A stretch of 64,000 nt of DNA from Sphagnum compactum (lineage: Eukaryota; Bryophyta; Sphagnopsida; Sphagnales): assembly GCA_965153455.1 (NCBI GenBank), contig OZ234496.1, positions 8,827,863-8,891,862 on the forward strand. Reading direction: 5' to 3'. Under the pieces are notes generated by a model. That model had not been told where the DNA came from and searched no databases. It worked only from the letters and a program-made list of their open reading frames with translations. Below, piece after piece: positions 1 to 14,439 of this stretch. Made by a program: the position numbers and the translations under genes. Position 1 is the first letter of the stretch, and every line of letters starts with the position of its first letter.

Positions 1-3000
1 CCAAACATGACATGTTATGAAGGTGAGCATATTCTCACACACACGTTAGACCAAAAATAGTTTCAAAGCATTGTTGCACATAAGATAATTGAACATTAGT
101 TGTTTATATCTTCACTCATGACCTTGTGAGATTGAACTTTCTTAGGAGAATCCAAGTTATAGTCAAAAACATTGTTCCGAAGAAACATTGTTCTTCGTCC
201 AACTCAAGATGTTTAGAGATGGGCCATACATTGTTTTTCATCAACTTTGTGTGTGAAGTAAATATGAGTCATGATAACATAAGGGGAATAATACTACGTT
301 CATGGAGTGATGCAAAATATGGAAGATTTTATAATGAGTTAACACTATGTTTTACCCTATATATGCAAAAGTTAAACCTTAAAGGATATTATACTTGTTA
401 AAAAAAATTGGTTTGTGTATCCATTGTTCCATCTAACAATGTCGATGTCATATTGTAATGAAAAATGATGTTGTGTGTTATTATATGATCACACAACATT
501 AATTCACTTAAAATTATCAACAATTCTAAAACTTGAAATAATCCACCAAACAAGATTACAAAGCAACACTAACATCTTGTTTTAATGTTGCCATACATTC
601 ATGGATTATAGCCAACAAATTTTCCTATATTTAGTCACAAGTGCTAGATTATCAAAACATGTAAATCTGGTGGATTATATCACTCTAGAGCACTCTTTTA
701 AGGTTATTGGTGTCTCACTTGGCATCATTGTAAGCAAAGTTTCCTTTTTTCAACCCCTTTCAAACCAACTAATTTCTTAAAAAAATTTGATAATAGGGTT
801 TTGGCTACAAGCACTTCTCAATGCGATCCCTTGATTCCTAAGTTGAAGTCATAAAACCTTCCTAGAATTCCCTTTGCATGAATCTCTTTTCCCAAACAAA
901 TAAACTTTGAATATCCCAAACTACCATTCCCCACTAATCCTTCAATGATGCCTTATTTCGACAAACCTTTCTTTGGCCCCTATGGATTTTCATCACTTCA
1001 ACAAAAATTGCATTATTCATCATGTCTTTTTGTTTTACAATTTCTTGACCTATTGACTCAAAGCACATTGAAAAAAAAAGAGAGTCAACAAGATCTAAGT
1101 TTCATCTTGGCTATGGGCATTCTTTTGAACAACCCAAACAACAAATTGATGTATAATATCTATAGTAACAACTTTTCTGATTCACGACTCTAAAGCAAAA
1201 AACAAGGTACTTAGCTCTTACAACATCCAATTTTTTATCCTCTCCTTTTTACACCCCCTCCTCAGATTCCACCATCAATCCTTCCACCAATTTTGCCATT
1301 GCCAAAAGACCATAAAAAACACAAAGCCAAAAGATTAGTTCACATGTCATTTTGAACATTACTCACAATGCACACCACAAATTCCTTCCACACTATTACT
1401 TGCATCAAACAATCACACACACTCATAGAAACTAAAAAATAGAAAAACCCATCAACTATCCTCTCCCTTGTCACCTTTTGCTTTTGGTTGCACGGATCCC
1501 TTTTCATCCAATAGGTCTTCATTTCATCAAGGATTTCACTCCACCACATTTCATCCTACAATATGAGTTTTACACAAGATGGTGTTTTCTTTTTGGGGGG
1601 TTTAGTTTGAAAGACCAAAACATGAGAAAAGAAAAGATTAACACGAACCAAACATATATGAATTGTCCTTTCAACTTCATAAGCATCATAAAGCTTTATG
1701 GAAAATCTTTGTGTATTCAATCATAAGGCTTGGATGATAGATTTCTTCATGACTTTAGTTCCAACCAAAGGTTTGCATTACTCCTACATTATTACATTGG
1801 TTATATGCCCAAAAGATAATTGGTTGCTATTAAAGAAGCTTGGGAAAATTGGAAAGTGAAGCCAAAGAACTTGTGGTCTTTTATAGGAACATATTCAAGG
1901 AACGATCAAGGTTTAATATTAATAAAGTAAGCAATTATTGACCTTGGCACAAAACTCAAGTGCTTCCATTAATAATTTTCTATTGCAAGAGTGTATATGT
2001 CAATCCTCCATTAGATACATGTAGGTAATTATTTTCCATAAATATGGAGTGATACAAAACTACTAAGGGTATCAAAATTGTTGTAAATTTTAAATCACTA
2101 GATTTTAATATGAAACTTAATCAAATATCAATACAAGAAGACGAACAAACAAAACACACATATTATGTCCTTTATCCATAACATAAAACAAATTAGAATA
2201 TGGATCATGAACATGAGGGTGAAAAAAGATATATTACAAAGGTGTATTTCAAATTTTTTTAATCATATTAAAAGCAATAGGTTGTAACATTCATTTTTAT
2301 TTAATCATGAAAACATGCATATTTTTTTCATAAAATCAATCAATTGAGGAACTTTTTAACTTTTATATTCATTATGGAAGAAAAGTGAATGGTAATACAT
2401 AAAATTTATTAATGAACCAGGAAATTATACATATTTGATTTTGGATTTAATTAAGAATTTCAGATTTTCATATTTGTAATTAAATTTATGTTGGAATCAA
2501 TTGATATCATTTAGGACAATAATCATTGAATGAAAGGTGAATCAATAGTTTTTTTCCATCAAATAATAATTAATTTTAATTGACAAGGAGGAATTCACCA
2601 TTGTTGTTGACCACCAAGATGGTAAATACATATTTTTGGAATTAATTTTTAAATATTATTTATTATCAAATTAATTTGAATTTAATTTAACAATCTAAAT
2701 CCATTAAAATGGCTATAAAATGTTTTTTTTGGGTTATAAAATGTTTTTTTTTGGTCAAAAAATAATGAATGCATGACAAATAACTTGTAAAGAAGAATGT
2801 TTGGAATGTTGTATGCATTGTTTTGATCATATGAAGGAGAAACCAATTGAAATATGACATTTTTTCAATGTAGAGTCACTCTTTATAAATGAAAAAAAGA
2901 TCAAGTAAAAATAATACTTTGAAATTATGGCTTATTTCTTCCATCAAAAGCTTTTTCAATGAACCTAACAAACCTCTTAAAAAAACAACTAATGATAACC

Positions 3001-6000
3001 ACATACACCATGTGTAAAGATTGCATTTTGATCAAAAGGTCACAAACTTACTAAGCTTCATAGAAATTTCATGCAAATTCCGGTTTTCATAAGTTTGTAC
3101 AAAAATTGCATGAATTACATGCCATGTTAATATGAACAATATTTGTACGTATTGAATATCTTAAATATTCAAACAGTTGAACATCATTTTTGAATGACAT
3201 ACATGAATGTTAATGTTTAATACACAAAAATCACATTATTTTATGCAAAATTACATCACAATAATTGCACGGATCTTTAGTTAAAATGTAAATCATACAT
3301 ACTTCACATCAAAATAACATAAGTAGAAAATACACATTATATAGACATTGTGCCATTTTTACACTTTGAAGCCCACAAATTTTGCACAAACATATTGTTT
3401 TACGATTTTTGCACAAATTTTATTGAAATTTCATGATTTTAAAAAGAAAATTGAGGAAAAGGAAGGATAGGTTTTGTGATGAACTATACAATGTATGTAA
3501 TGTAATATTATTTACTAAATTTCCTGAAATCAATTATGCAAGCCATTTTATGACAATAAGTATTATTTAAAAATTACAAAAGAACATAATCAACCAACAT
3601 TTTTCACCATTGAAAGTGCTTGAAAAATGGGGGATTATCTTAGGCTTGGGTCATCTTTTCATCATTTTAAAAACCGTAAATTTTATACAATGACAATGCA
3701 GTACATCCCCACATGCACAAACTTATAAAACACTGCAAACTTTTAAACATAACAAATGTGGCATGTTTCTTTTGATTTTAACATGAAAAATGAAACAATT
3801 TTGAAGTTTCATGTAACACTTACCAAAGAAATAATATATATATATGTTCTATGATTGTTCATAAATTCAACTTTTTGTTCATGGGATGAAATTATCGATG
3901 AACGTCCATGTCTCACCCATTAATATCTATAATTCATTCATAACATAGATATTTGAAAGATTATCTAAGAAAGTTTTGTTTAAAATGGAGTTCATGGAAG
4001 CTTATTGTAACTTTAACAACATGATTCGCCAAACATGTATAAATAAACGTAATGCAACTCCTTAACTTTTGTCTAATCACATTACAAAAAGTGCAAATTT
4101 ATAGCTAGTTTAGTTGCAACTTACATTTGTGATTAAAACACCATAATTGCCTATGACAAGTTAGTCATGAAATGCAATTTCATAAATCATGACATTAAAC
4201 AAAAATGGTTGAATGAGATTCATGCTTATGTTATATAATGTCACTTGTTAACATGACACATACTAGCTATCACTCTAGCTTAATCCATGCAATTTCTTTG
4301 TGATTATATTGGTAAGTGCTTTTATCACACCATGTGTACTTTCCAAGGAATAAATTATTACATGACAAATGGCAACATCTTCAAATTATAGTTATTTAAA
4401 ATTTGAAATAATTCAATGCATATTTGTGTGCTCCAATTTCGATAAATTAAGATGCATACATGGGGCACACAAATTAAGATTGCTCATGTGTAGTACATAG
4501 ATTATATGTAATATGGTTCAAGGTTTGGGTTCACATAAATAACTTGTCAATTGTGCAACCAATAGTTTGTCACATTTGAAACATAATTTTTTACATCAAA
4601 ATTTTGTTAGGTTTAAGGTGAATAACAACAATACCATGGTTTTGTATGTTAGCCATGTGTAAGGAAAATAGTCATTATGAAAATTTTCACCAATTTAATT
4701 AGGGTTATAGTTTGACCAATTATATAAAGGTTAATGTTTGACCAATTTGATTCATAATTTTGTAAATTGTATGGCCCATGGGCCACCATGTGTAAAACAC
4801 AAATTCATCCTTGTGATTTATTGTTGAAGGTTTACTGAAAAAGGAAAATCTTTTATGATTTATGACTTCCAAGTTGCCACATAAGATAAAGATCTTATTC
4901 TTAGTATGTTATAGGGTTAAAACTTAACCAATGTAGTCACAACTAAAACTATATTGGGACAAAGTACTCACAGAGATTTGTAAACATTGCTTCAAGCATG
5001 TCATGTATAAAGCAATGACTTGTTGCTTGGGCTATGTATATTAGTTTTAAGGTTTAATCCTTAAGGTCACATGTGTGACCATGAAGGTTCATTAAGCACA
5101 CAAAAAATGCGCAAAAGCTTTCAAATTACACATTGAAATTAGAAAACTTGTGAATTAAAAACATGGTAATATGATAAACATATGTTTGAACTATGTGCAC
5201 AATCATTGGCCTTTTATAATAATAAGCTATCACCTTTTGGCTATTAACTTCTAAGGTACTAACCCAAAGAGATTGCTTTTCTTTACACATAAAAAATACA
5301 CGAGTAAAAACATAGGGTGCCATATATTAGATGTTGAAAATTGAAATTTAATTAGTTCTACAAAAAGGTTATTTCTATTCTAAAAACCTATTTATAATTA
5401 ATATAAAGTATGGTTTAATCTTAAATATATATAATATGCAAGGTATTAATTGTTAGTAGGTTCAATTAATGTTATTGGTAGATTGTTTTACATATGTTTA
5501 ACACAAAATGAAATTCGTGACATGAACATGGGATTCATTGATTGGTGTTAAAAATAATTTTGTGTGTCCACAAGATATTGATGTGTCGGTTATAGGTTGT
5601 TGTTGTTTTGTTGTCCCACAAACTGGACACCCTTATGTTGATAAGTTTATGAATTATAATTGCCTTGTGTGCTTCAAGGTGCTCCTTTTATGCACCACCA
5701 TATATGGACTAATAACAACACCTCTAAATGATGACAAACTTTTGTGCTTAACATCCTTAGTAAATTTTTTTTTAATATCTAGTTGTTTTTGAAAAAAACT
5801 ATATGAAATGAAATTGGATTCTATGCATTAGGGAATATTTGTTGGTGAGTCCCGAGTAGTTTGTTTATTCATATGTTCATTCCTTGTGCAATATCTGTTT
5901 GATTAAAAAAAAGACATCACAATCTTTCAATGTGGCCATACAATGCATTTGGATTGTTTCTATGAAATGAATGCCCATACTTAGTGAGTCATCAACTTTA

Positions 6001-9000
6001 GGTACCTTTATTTTTTTCCCTCCCTTCATACATTAGTTATAGATTTGAAAGGAGAATATACATTGTGGACTTGTGGAATCAAGTCTCAATGATACAAGGT
6101 TAGACATCGGATGCTTTTTGTTTGCAAAAGATGTGAACGAATGGAAATTTACAATAGTGCTTTTGACAATGTTGTCCTAATCCATACATTATGGTTGTAA
6201 ACGCTATGGCTCAATATGTTCCAAGTTGTATAAAAGTGTTCTAAAAATCCATTTTCTTTATCAAGTACTAAAATTAAAAAATCAAATAAATATAAGGTAT
6301 CAAAATTCAATGCAAAATAAAATAAAATGAATTGTATGATGGTTTAAAGATTTACATATTAAAAGGAAAAAGATAATTATAGGGTGGGGAGAAAAACATT
6401 CCCTCACCCAATACCCCCCAAACAACACCTTGTTTGATGCAAATAATGTAGAACTTTATTATTTAATGTTCCCTCAAGGGGTAATACACTTTCAACATGC
6501 AAGTTATTTCCACATTGAAAAAGTCTTGTAAAAACTTATGGGATGTTAGGAAAAATGATCACAATTTGACATTTCACATGTATGGAATTCAAGTTGAAAA
6601 CTAATACTTTAATATCAACGGAAGCATGAACTCATTAGTACTCACTTAGTCTTTCACACATGTATTAGATTTCTCATATGAGGTTACTACCCATTACATC
6701 CTTCAACTTGAACTACGGTGGATCAACATTCAAATTCAAGGGACTTGAAATGAAATATTGATTTTGACATTTCATTCCATGGCATTCACAAGTTGCACTA
6801 TAAACCACAACTCTTTAAATTGTTGACCCACGGTGCACAAGTTCACACCCCCTATCTTCCGATGTTTCATATCACACATGGTATAATAACCTCACACTCA
6901 CAACAACCTATTTTACACATGCTCATGTTTTTTAAAATCATTATTCACAAGATGGATGTAGTTCATGATCATTAATACCCTTGAATTTTCATCACACATA
7001 TTAATTTGACATAGCTAATAAAATCACAAATTAGACAATGTACTATTATCTAGACCTCCAAAAAAACTACTATATGTGGTACTCGTTCAACTATATGTTT
7101 TAAAATATTTTCAATGTGAAATCATAAATTTCATGTTTATTTTTCATTTGGGAGTTTACAAATAGAACCCTCATCACCCCATCCCCCCTTCAATCCCCAA
7201 AAGCAATTGTAACACACCCATCATAACTAGATTATGCATGATTATTAAACCAAAAATTATTGTCATTGTATGATACCATTTCATCTTGTCTTATGTGCAC
7301 AAACATAATGAAATATTCACACCAATTCAAGGCCCAAACAATGATTTTTAAAATAGAAACTTAATATTAAAAAATTCAACTTTAACATTCACCCTCCCCA
7401 TTTTAGAACAAGTGAGCAATGTGCACTTTGAATTTCAAACACCATGTTATACCTTATTAGTTGAATCATTTTTTAAGCCACTTGAGCAAAGTAAAAACAC
7501 ACAAGGATACTTGTAGAAAACGTTTGAAATTATCTAACTTTCAATCAATGCAAATTGGTATTGTTAAATAAGTTGAAGTTGTTCATTTGTTGTTTCTTGG
7601 AATAGATTCTTTAAACCAATAGAATATGCATTGAAATATTATAATCAAATTAAATTTGAATATGATGTCCACAAATGTTGATTATCATGAACCACAATCA
7701 AAAGGCGTAATACGTTTTTAACTTTTCAATTAAGGAGGCACCCCATTTATATTTAATTTGAAATAAAACATGTATATACACATCTAATAACTTTATTATA
7801 TTTAGTATGTCCCGCCCCAACTTTGGATCTAGGAGTAACATATCCTTCACATGCTACCCATTGCCTTGTACCTTTAAATTTGGTGTTATGTTTTCCATTT
7901 ACTACCTTACTTCCTTTTGGTGAAACAGACCTTGAGATTTATGGGGGGATTGTAGAGCCATTATTGCATTCACCTCCACGCCAATACATTGACCCAATTC
8001 ATCTTCGCAAACATTATTTAATGAAATATGCTTAGGCAACATGCATTAAATGGGACTAATGTGAATAGCCAACAACTTTTCAATTGCCATCCCTAATCCA
8101 AAAAATTACCAACCTAATTCCAAAAAACAATTCAGCATAGCCCTATTGTCCAACTATCTTGGTTCACTCCTATGGACTTATTATTACTTTTAATGGATGT
8201 TTTTTTTTTTTTTGCATCAAAATTTCTCTACTCCTTTTAATCCTACCCTATAACTTTGGACTATTTTTTTTATTGGTGTGAAAATTATCCTCCTCCATAT
8301 CACAATCCTTTTTTTAATTGATTTTTTTGCCAAAATAAAAATAAAAAATTTGTGGAGGTTTTCAATTGCCGAAAAAATGAAAAAGAGTCAAAATAACTAG
8401 ATATTTATATTTAATTTTTGGTGTGTGTTACTAAAAATGAAGAAGGATTAAAGATTTTTATTCAATATTGGTTTATTGTCAAATTTGTCTAAACCTTATT
8501 AGAGATAATTGCCAATTTTTATTAAAAGGTAAATTCTACCTATCTTTTAGTTTTTAAAAAAATTCTAGTAGGATAACTTAATAACTTTTAAAAGTTAGTA
8601 ATACTAAGTTCACTTACTACCCTCTTGGGGAGGTGACATTAACTAGTTCTAGTTAGTTTTTAGAAGGTGTTAGTTGGCCATATAGTTGTTAGTTGGACTT
8701 AGGGGAAAATTTGGAGAAACTAACTAGTTTATGAGAGAGAGAAGCTGCGGGGACTTGGGCTTAAAAGGAAGTCTAAGGATAGTTTAGGAAAGGACATTTC
8801 CCATTCTATCTTTTCTTTCATTTTACCATAGTAGATGGTGTATATGTTTTCTTTTTTGTACTTGAAGAACTTTTGGAAACAATAAAGGACTTGGGGTTTT
8901 GCATGGAGAATTCAAAAAAAATTCCATGTGTGTTTGTGTGTTATTTTCTTGGTGTAAAAATGGTAGTGTTTGTAGTAGAAGAAGTAAAGACATAGAGAGG

Positions 9001-12000
9001 TAGGCTACCACGATCAAGGCATACCCAATAAGGGGTACATGAGGTAATAACAAGGCTATCCAAGGTACCGTTGGACCCCCCTTTGTTTGTTTATTTGTCT
9101 TTCTTCTTCATTGGTTTACTCAATTTTTTTGTTATTTCTTTCTTTTGTGAGAATACCAACTTGTATTAAACAATAATTATGTTGCAAGGTAGGATTATTG
9201 TGGATGCTAGAATTCTTAATAAACCTCATCAGATTGTTTGTTACAATAGGTGGTAAATAGATGTCATGGGTGGTCATATATGTTGTAGGAAAATTATCAC
9301 AAGTGGGTAGACCTATGAATATGCTTTCATAAAAAAAATTCTTTTTATTTATTTATATAGTCAAAATAGTTGCATCTCCCTTTATTTTTTATTTTCTTTA
9401 TCCACATATTTGGTAATTTGTTGGATCTTGAAGGTTAGTACCTAGCCCCTTGATGTGAACTATTTATAGCCACTATATCTACATTTTCCTATTATTAATA
9501 ACCACTTTGGCTACATTAAACCCCTAAAAATTGTAACCTTGCACAATCCTCCTTTAACATGTACCCTTCATGTTGTAACCACGTTTTCCCCCTATTGTTT
9601 CCTTCTAACCTCCCATGAACATTTGTTTTCCATGTTTTCTTTCAAGTTACAAGCAAGCCAACCAACAAATAGTTACAAGCAAGCAAGCAAAACCATCAAG
9701 TAGCGACCAACTAGTAAGCACCTAACAAGTAATGTAATCCAACAAACTAGCAAACGACTATAAACCAACATGTTAGTAAGTGATCATGAGTTGATCAACC
9801 CACGAACAACTAAAAGTTAGCTAGCCATTGAATGTCCTCAAGTTAACTAGCTAGCGAAAAACCATAGCCAACACAAATAACTACAATAAACCATCACAAG
9901 GGTGGTTTTATTTCCTTCGGGACAAATTAGTAACAACAAGTTTTGCCAGATGCTACATTGTAAGTACAATAGAAGGAAGTGAGTCCCTAGTAGTGCTTCA
10001 ACAAGTCCAACAACAAAAGTAAGGTGACTTTTACATATATGAAAAAGGAAAAAAAGAGTAAAATTGGAAGAAATGTTATTAAGGATTTGGTTTGTTTGGT
10101 AAATCAACAATGCCATGAAGAATAACTTGGTAGGATTTTTTTGACATGGAAAATGAGATAATGTCTAGATAAATTTTGGAATAAACATAATTGTTGAAGA
10201 TAGGGTGTGATTGAAAAAAGATTTGATTGTTTCGGAGAGGTTAATTATGGTGGTGTTTTGTTGTTAGATGAGACCTTAATTTAGAGTGTAGGAAAGGTTG
10301 GAATTCAAGTGAAGTAAGCGTTGGCCAACCTAGGTTATGCAAATTCTTGCAAGATAGTAATGGTGATGTGAAGTGTTACAAATTTGGCGTAGACCAAAAT
10401 TACATTTAAAAATTTGAACTTATTTTAAGTATGGAACATAGGGCTAGTAATGGGAAATCAATGGGGCTTAGTCACATGAAAATTTCTTGGGCATGTGTAT
10501 AGGTTTGAGCCATGTACCCTCTTTCAAATTTCAAATTATAACACCATGTTATTGTTAATATGTTGTTCAATGAAAGGTGAATAATATTGTGTATTACATG
10601 CAAGGTGTAACAATAAATGTTTTTTAGTCACCATGCACACTGGAATCACAATTGTATATTGCAAGTACCATCCAAAGAATGAACCACATTGGTGTTGAAC
10701 TCAAGTAGCATAATGTTTTTCCATTCACATAACATTTGTGAAATGTGTAGATTTCCTACAATGGACGAAATTGGACCAACCACCGATAAGGTCAAAATTG
10801 ACATGCAAGTACTACTTGAAACTTATTCATTGTTACAAAGGATCAAAGACTTGTATGATGAAACATATGAAGCTCCTCTCCAAGGGAAAGTGTGCCTTGG
10901 ACAAAACAAATACGGTTTGCATCCATTCCAAATTTAGAATGCCATCAAAAAATAACTCAAGGATCATTGGCAAAAATGCCCATAAGGTCATTCAAAATTA
11001 TATCTTTGATACATGAGTTGAATGAATAGTTGTGCAAAAAAAGATTTTCCAAGTTTGTGTCATGGGCACAAAAAATATAACATCTGATGAAAGGATATGG
11101 TTAAGTTTAAATCCAAAATTTCTATTGCGATAAAAAAAGAAAATATAATCACAAAAAAAATAGAACAAGGCTATGGTGTAAGTTTGTACTTCAAACTACT
11201 TTTGAACATATTGAACATAATAGGGGTCCTACCTCTATTTATACCCCTTTGAGGACCTAACTCAACAAAGCTTCCATTGAGGTTTTCATATGCTCATTGA
11301 CTAGGGAAGTTTTTTAAGAAACTTCTTAATTACAATAAACTACAAGTTAATTACTAATTAATTAAGAGTGAACTAGGAGTTTATTGTAAATCAACTTAAA
11401 ATTAACTAAAAATCAATTAAAAAAGTTGAAAAAACTAGAGGTGAATTAAATTTAATTGAAAATGAATTGAAAATTAACTAAAAATTAATTAAAAATTAAC
11501 TATCAATCATGAATGAACATTGATATGAATGAACTCCATTCATCATGTGAAAATTATGTCCATAACAATTTGGGAATTAGGGAAGTGCAATAGACAATCA
11601 AAAAAAGTAATAATTAATGCATGTGGCACAAATCATAAATTTTTTCATTCACAAATTTAGTTGATGTGCCACATGTCTTTGTGCACATTTTTAATTTTGT
11701 TATTACCTTCATAATAGTAACCAACATGTACATGTTACAAATGTCCATGTAGAAATGAGTGGGTATTATCTAAGTTGATGCGCCATAATACTACAAGTTT
11801 TCATGATTTAATCATCACTTTTGTAATTGTTTTTCACAAACCACTTTAGCCCATGTGCATGTTACATTGGTTCATCATAATGAATGAATATATTCTAACC
11901 CAAACAGATCACACTTGTTAGTTTTCATAACTCGTTCATGAATTTTATTAATGTTTTCATAAAATTATTTTTTATATGTATATTCATTATTACTTTCATA

Positions 12001-12728
12001 AAATTATGTGACGTTGCTAAACATTTTGAATTAATGTTGACATAGAATCCCACCTCATATGAAATGTTTATTTTTTTCAATTATTGGTGAATTTACATAA
12101 GAGGTAAGAGTCTCATGGAGAGTTGAAAACCAAGGCAAAATATACTTGATTCATCCAAGTACATGTTATAACCCATTGATGTTTTAGTTAATTTTATAAA
12201 AATACAATTTATGCTTAAACCATTATTAAAAAATGGGTGCTAGGTTACAGGGTGAGTTACAAATAATGATTGTTTTAAAGGTAACTTGAAATTTTTTAAA
12301 TTTTAAATTTGTCTTTTGCATTAATATCTAGATAGGTCTTCATTTTTAAAGAAAAGATTGTTAAAAATGTTGAATTAGCTAAATCAAACAAACATCTATA
12401 TGATTTTATTTTTTTCAATGGGTGTTAACTTTGGGATTTAACAATAAGAACTCACAATGATACCAAATCAATTGGCGTCAATATTTCCAAATTCCATGAT
12501 GGTTTTGAAAAATAATTAATCACCAAAACGTTCAAATTTTTTTTAAAGAAACATTTTAAAAATCATCAAAATTTAAAATACATGGGTCAAATAGCTGGTA
12601 GCCAAAAATATATATAAATGTTTTAAATTTGTAGCTTTCATATTTTGTTAGTAATCAAATTTTGGCTAAATCACCTTATGGATGATCAACCACCTTGTTC
12701 AAATCACAAAATTGAGAAAAAAAAAAAA

Positions 12729-12768
<40 letters not shown>

Positions 12769-12960
12769 ATAAAAAAGGAAAAAAAAGACGAAAACCAAAA
12801 CAAAACAAAACTCATATGGACCTTATATTTGATTTTCCAAAAAATCAGAGAATTCTAATATTCCAAGTAGTTATTGGTTACAATTAGAAACAACAAACAA
12901 ATTAAGTTGAGTTAAAAATAAAATAATAAAATTGATGGGACACCCAACTAAATAAGAGTA
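1..12960. other. AT-rich gene-poor spacer
   Basis: About 13 kb of strongly AT-rich sequence. The open frames here are short, mostly lack ATG starts, have no recognisable motifs and are not joined by convincing splice sites. Local simple-sequence tracts occur, for example an (AC)n run near 12.73 kb. It is most likely intergenic DNA made of old, unrecognisable repeats. A weak unexplained open stretch lies at 10.69-11.02 kb, where two overlapping frames are open, but nothing in it resembles a known family. Base composition changes abruptly to GC-rich at about 12.96 kb, where the LEA gene region begins. Confidence 0.6.
12732..12768. repeat. (AC)n microsatellite
   Basis: About 18 uninterrupted AC dinucleotides preceded by a run of A. 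It lies roughly 200 bp before the GC-rich leader of the LEA-like gene. Confidence 0.95.
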
Positions 12961-12961
12961 A

Positions 12962-13361
12962 CTATGGTTTGGTTTTGAGTGGTCGCCAGCGGACGACCGC
13001 TAGACCCTCTATCGTCCTCCGGACGCCAGCGACGTTCGTGCACCGTGTGCCAAGTGCACTGCGCCGTCGCACACATGTGCGACAGCTGCCGCTACGCGTT
13101 CGATCGTCGCCGCGCCTGCTCGCTTTGCAAAAGCTGCAAGTGCTCAAATCGCAAGCGCGGTCCGAGCACTTCAATCTCCTCCAAGAGCTTTCATTAGCTT
13201 TCGTCTGTTGTTTTTGCTGGGCGTGTCTGTTTCCAAGTCTGATTTCTGCGACTGTTTTTTTCTTAGTTTTTTTTTTTCGGTTTTGGTTTTGGTTTTTTTT
13301 GGCTTGTTCGATTTCGGAGGTTTTTCGGACGTTGTGTACACACATACATACAGAGACATAT
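12962..13361 (+). promoter_or_regulatory. GC-rich 5' region of the LEA-like gene
   Basis: The sequence switches sharply from AT-rich spacer to CpG-containing, GC-rich DNA at about 12,962, and this continues up to the LEA start codon. A polypyrimidine-rich stretch (13,250-13,310) precedes the ATG. The segment is probably the promoter plus 5'UTR. Several frames are open here on both strands because of the composition. One + frame (12,979-13,197) is cysteine-rich but has no ATG start, so I do not call it a gene. The transcription start is not determinable by eye. Confidence 0.45.
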
Positions 13362-14439
13362 ATGGCGACGATGAGGGGCACACCGGCATCTCGGTTGTTG
13401 AAACTCCTTCTTCAGCAAAACATGGCTCATCATGTTCATGTAAGGTTCTTCTTTTTGCGTTGAGAAGATTTTCTTGGCGCGTGTAGTGTGCTGATCTCGT
13501 CTGCCATTGCTGTACAAATATATGCTAAACACATGCTAAACACATGTCGAGATGCCGGCGCTTCTGTGTTTATTACGATTGTTGATTCTCTCTCATCGCA
13601 TCGAAGATTTTCAGACAAACACTTGGGCCTTCTTGTTCTTGTTCTTGTTTATCATGCAGTCGATTTTCTTCAGAACCAAATTTGGTTGGGATGGCTGTGA
13701 TGATGATGATGATGCAGGTGGCTAGGTATCAGATTCATCAGCTAGCTTTACCAGAAACGCAGATCATTGCAGCTACTCCTCGACTCTTTGCATCATCGCC
13801 TGCATTAAAGGGCAATGTCTTTAGGCGTTTCTTCGCTGCTGATGGAGTGCAGGTACGCTGATTTCTTCTCACCACAAAATGCATCATACTTGTGTTCAAA
13901 CCACATACAAGTAGGTTTGTGTAGAGAAAAGAACATGAAGCTGGCAGAATGCTACATGCTACACATCTCCTCTGAATTTTTTGTGTTTCTGAGCTGCGTT
14001 CTTTACCAAACCTCTGACCCTTCCAGTATATTTTTTTCCCTTTGATCCCCTCCATTAATAGGGTAGTTCACAGCAAGCGATGGAGAAGGGGAGTGAAGCA
14101 GTGGACAAAACCAGTGATAAAGTTGGTGATATCGCCAACAAGAGCAAACGATATGCTCAAGAGAAGATAGATTCTGCAACCGACACGACTGAGGAATTGA
14201 AGGAGAAGGCAAAGCAGACAACGAGTGAAGTAGGTGAGAGTGCCAAGGATACTTCACACAAGGTTGAAGAAACAGTCAAGGACAAATCACAGGAGGCAAA
14301 AGAGCATGGTAAAGGCCTGGCGGAAAATGTAACTGAAACAGTACAGGGATTAAAGGATGTTGGAGTTGAAGCTGCAAAATCAATCAAAAGAGATGCTGAA
14401 AAGATCGCTGAGAAGGCAGGTATCAAGAGCCCGAATTAA
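13362..14439 (+). CDS. Mitochondrially targeted LEA-like protein (group 3 / LEA_4 type)
   Basis: Three exons give a 196-aa protein: 13,362-13,439, 13,718-13,852 and 14,062-14,439, all joined in phase 0 at GT-AG sites (CAT|GTAAGG, GATGCAG|GTG, CAG|GTACGC, AATAG|GGT). The N-terminus (MATMRGTPASRLLKLLLQQN) is Arg/Leu/Ser-rich without acidic residues, and exon 2 ends with a FRRFFAADG-like stretch, as in a mitochondrial presequence. Exon 3 encodes a Lys/Glu/Ala/Thr-rich, highly hydrophilic segment with repeated 11-residue-like blocks (EKAKQTTSEVGESAKDTSHK), typical of group 3 LEA proteins. It has no Cys or Trp. Known members protect mitochondrial inner membrane and matrix during desiccation; that role is inferred here. 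The ATG at 14,080 in exon 3 could alone give a 119-aa cytosolic form. Intron 1 contains a (GAT)n-like run just before its acceptor. Confidence 0.82.

Noticed and set aside
12979-13197. Cysteine-rich + frame (CTVCQVHCAVAHMCDSCRY-like)
   Set aside because: The frame starts at GTG with no ATG, lies in the GC-rich leader of the LEA-like gene, and comparable frames are open on the other strand. The CxxC pattern is suggestive, but there is no splice or family support.
12962-13381. 139-codon minus-strand frame
   Set aside because: Shadow of the GC-rich LEA leader. Lysine-rich low-complexity segments come from a T-rich tract on the other strand.
13815-14045. + frame across LEA intron 2
   Set aside because: It overlaps LEA exon 2 in another frame and runs through an intron with clear splice sites.
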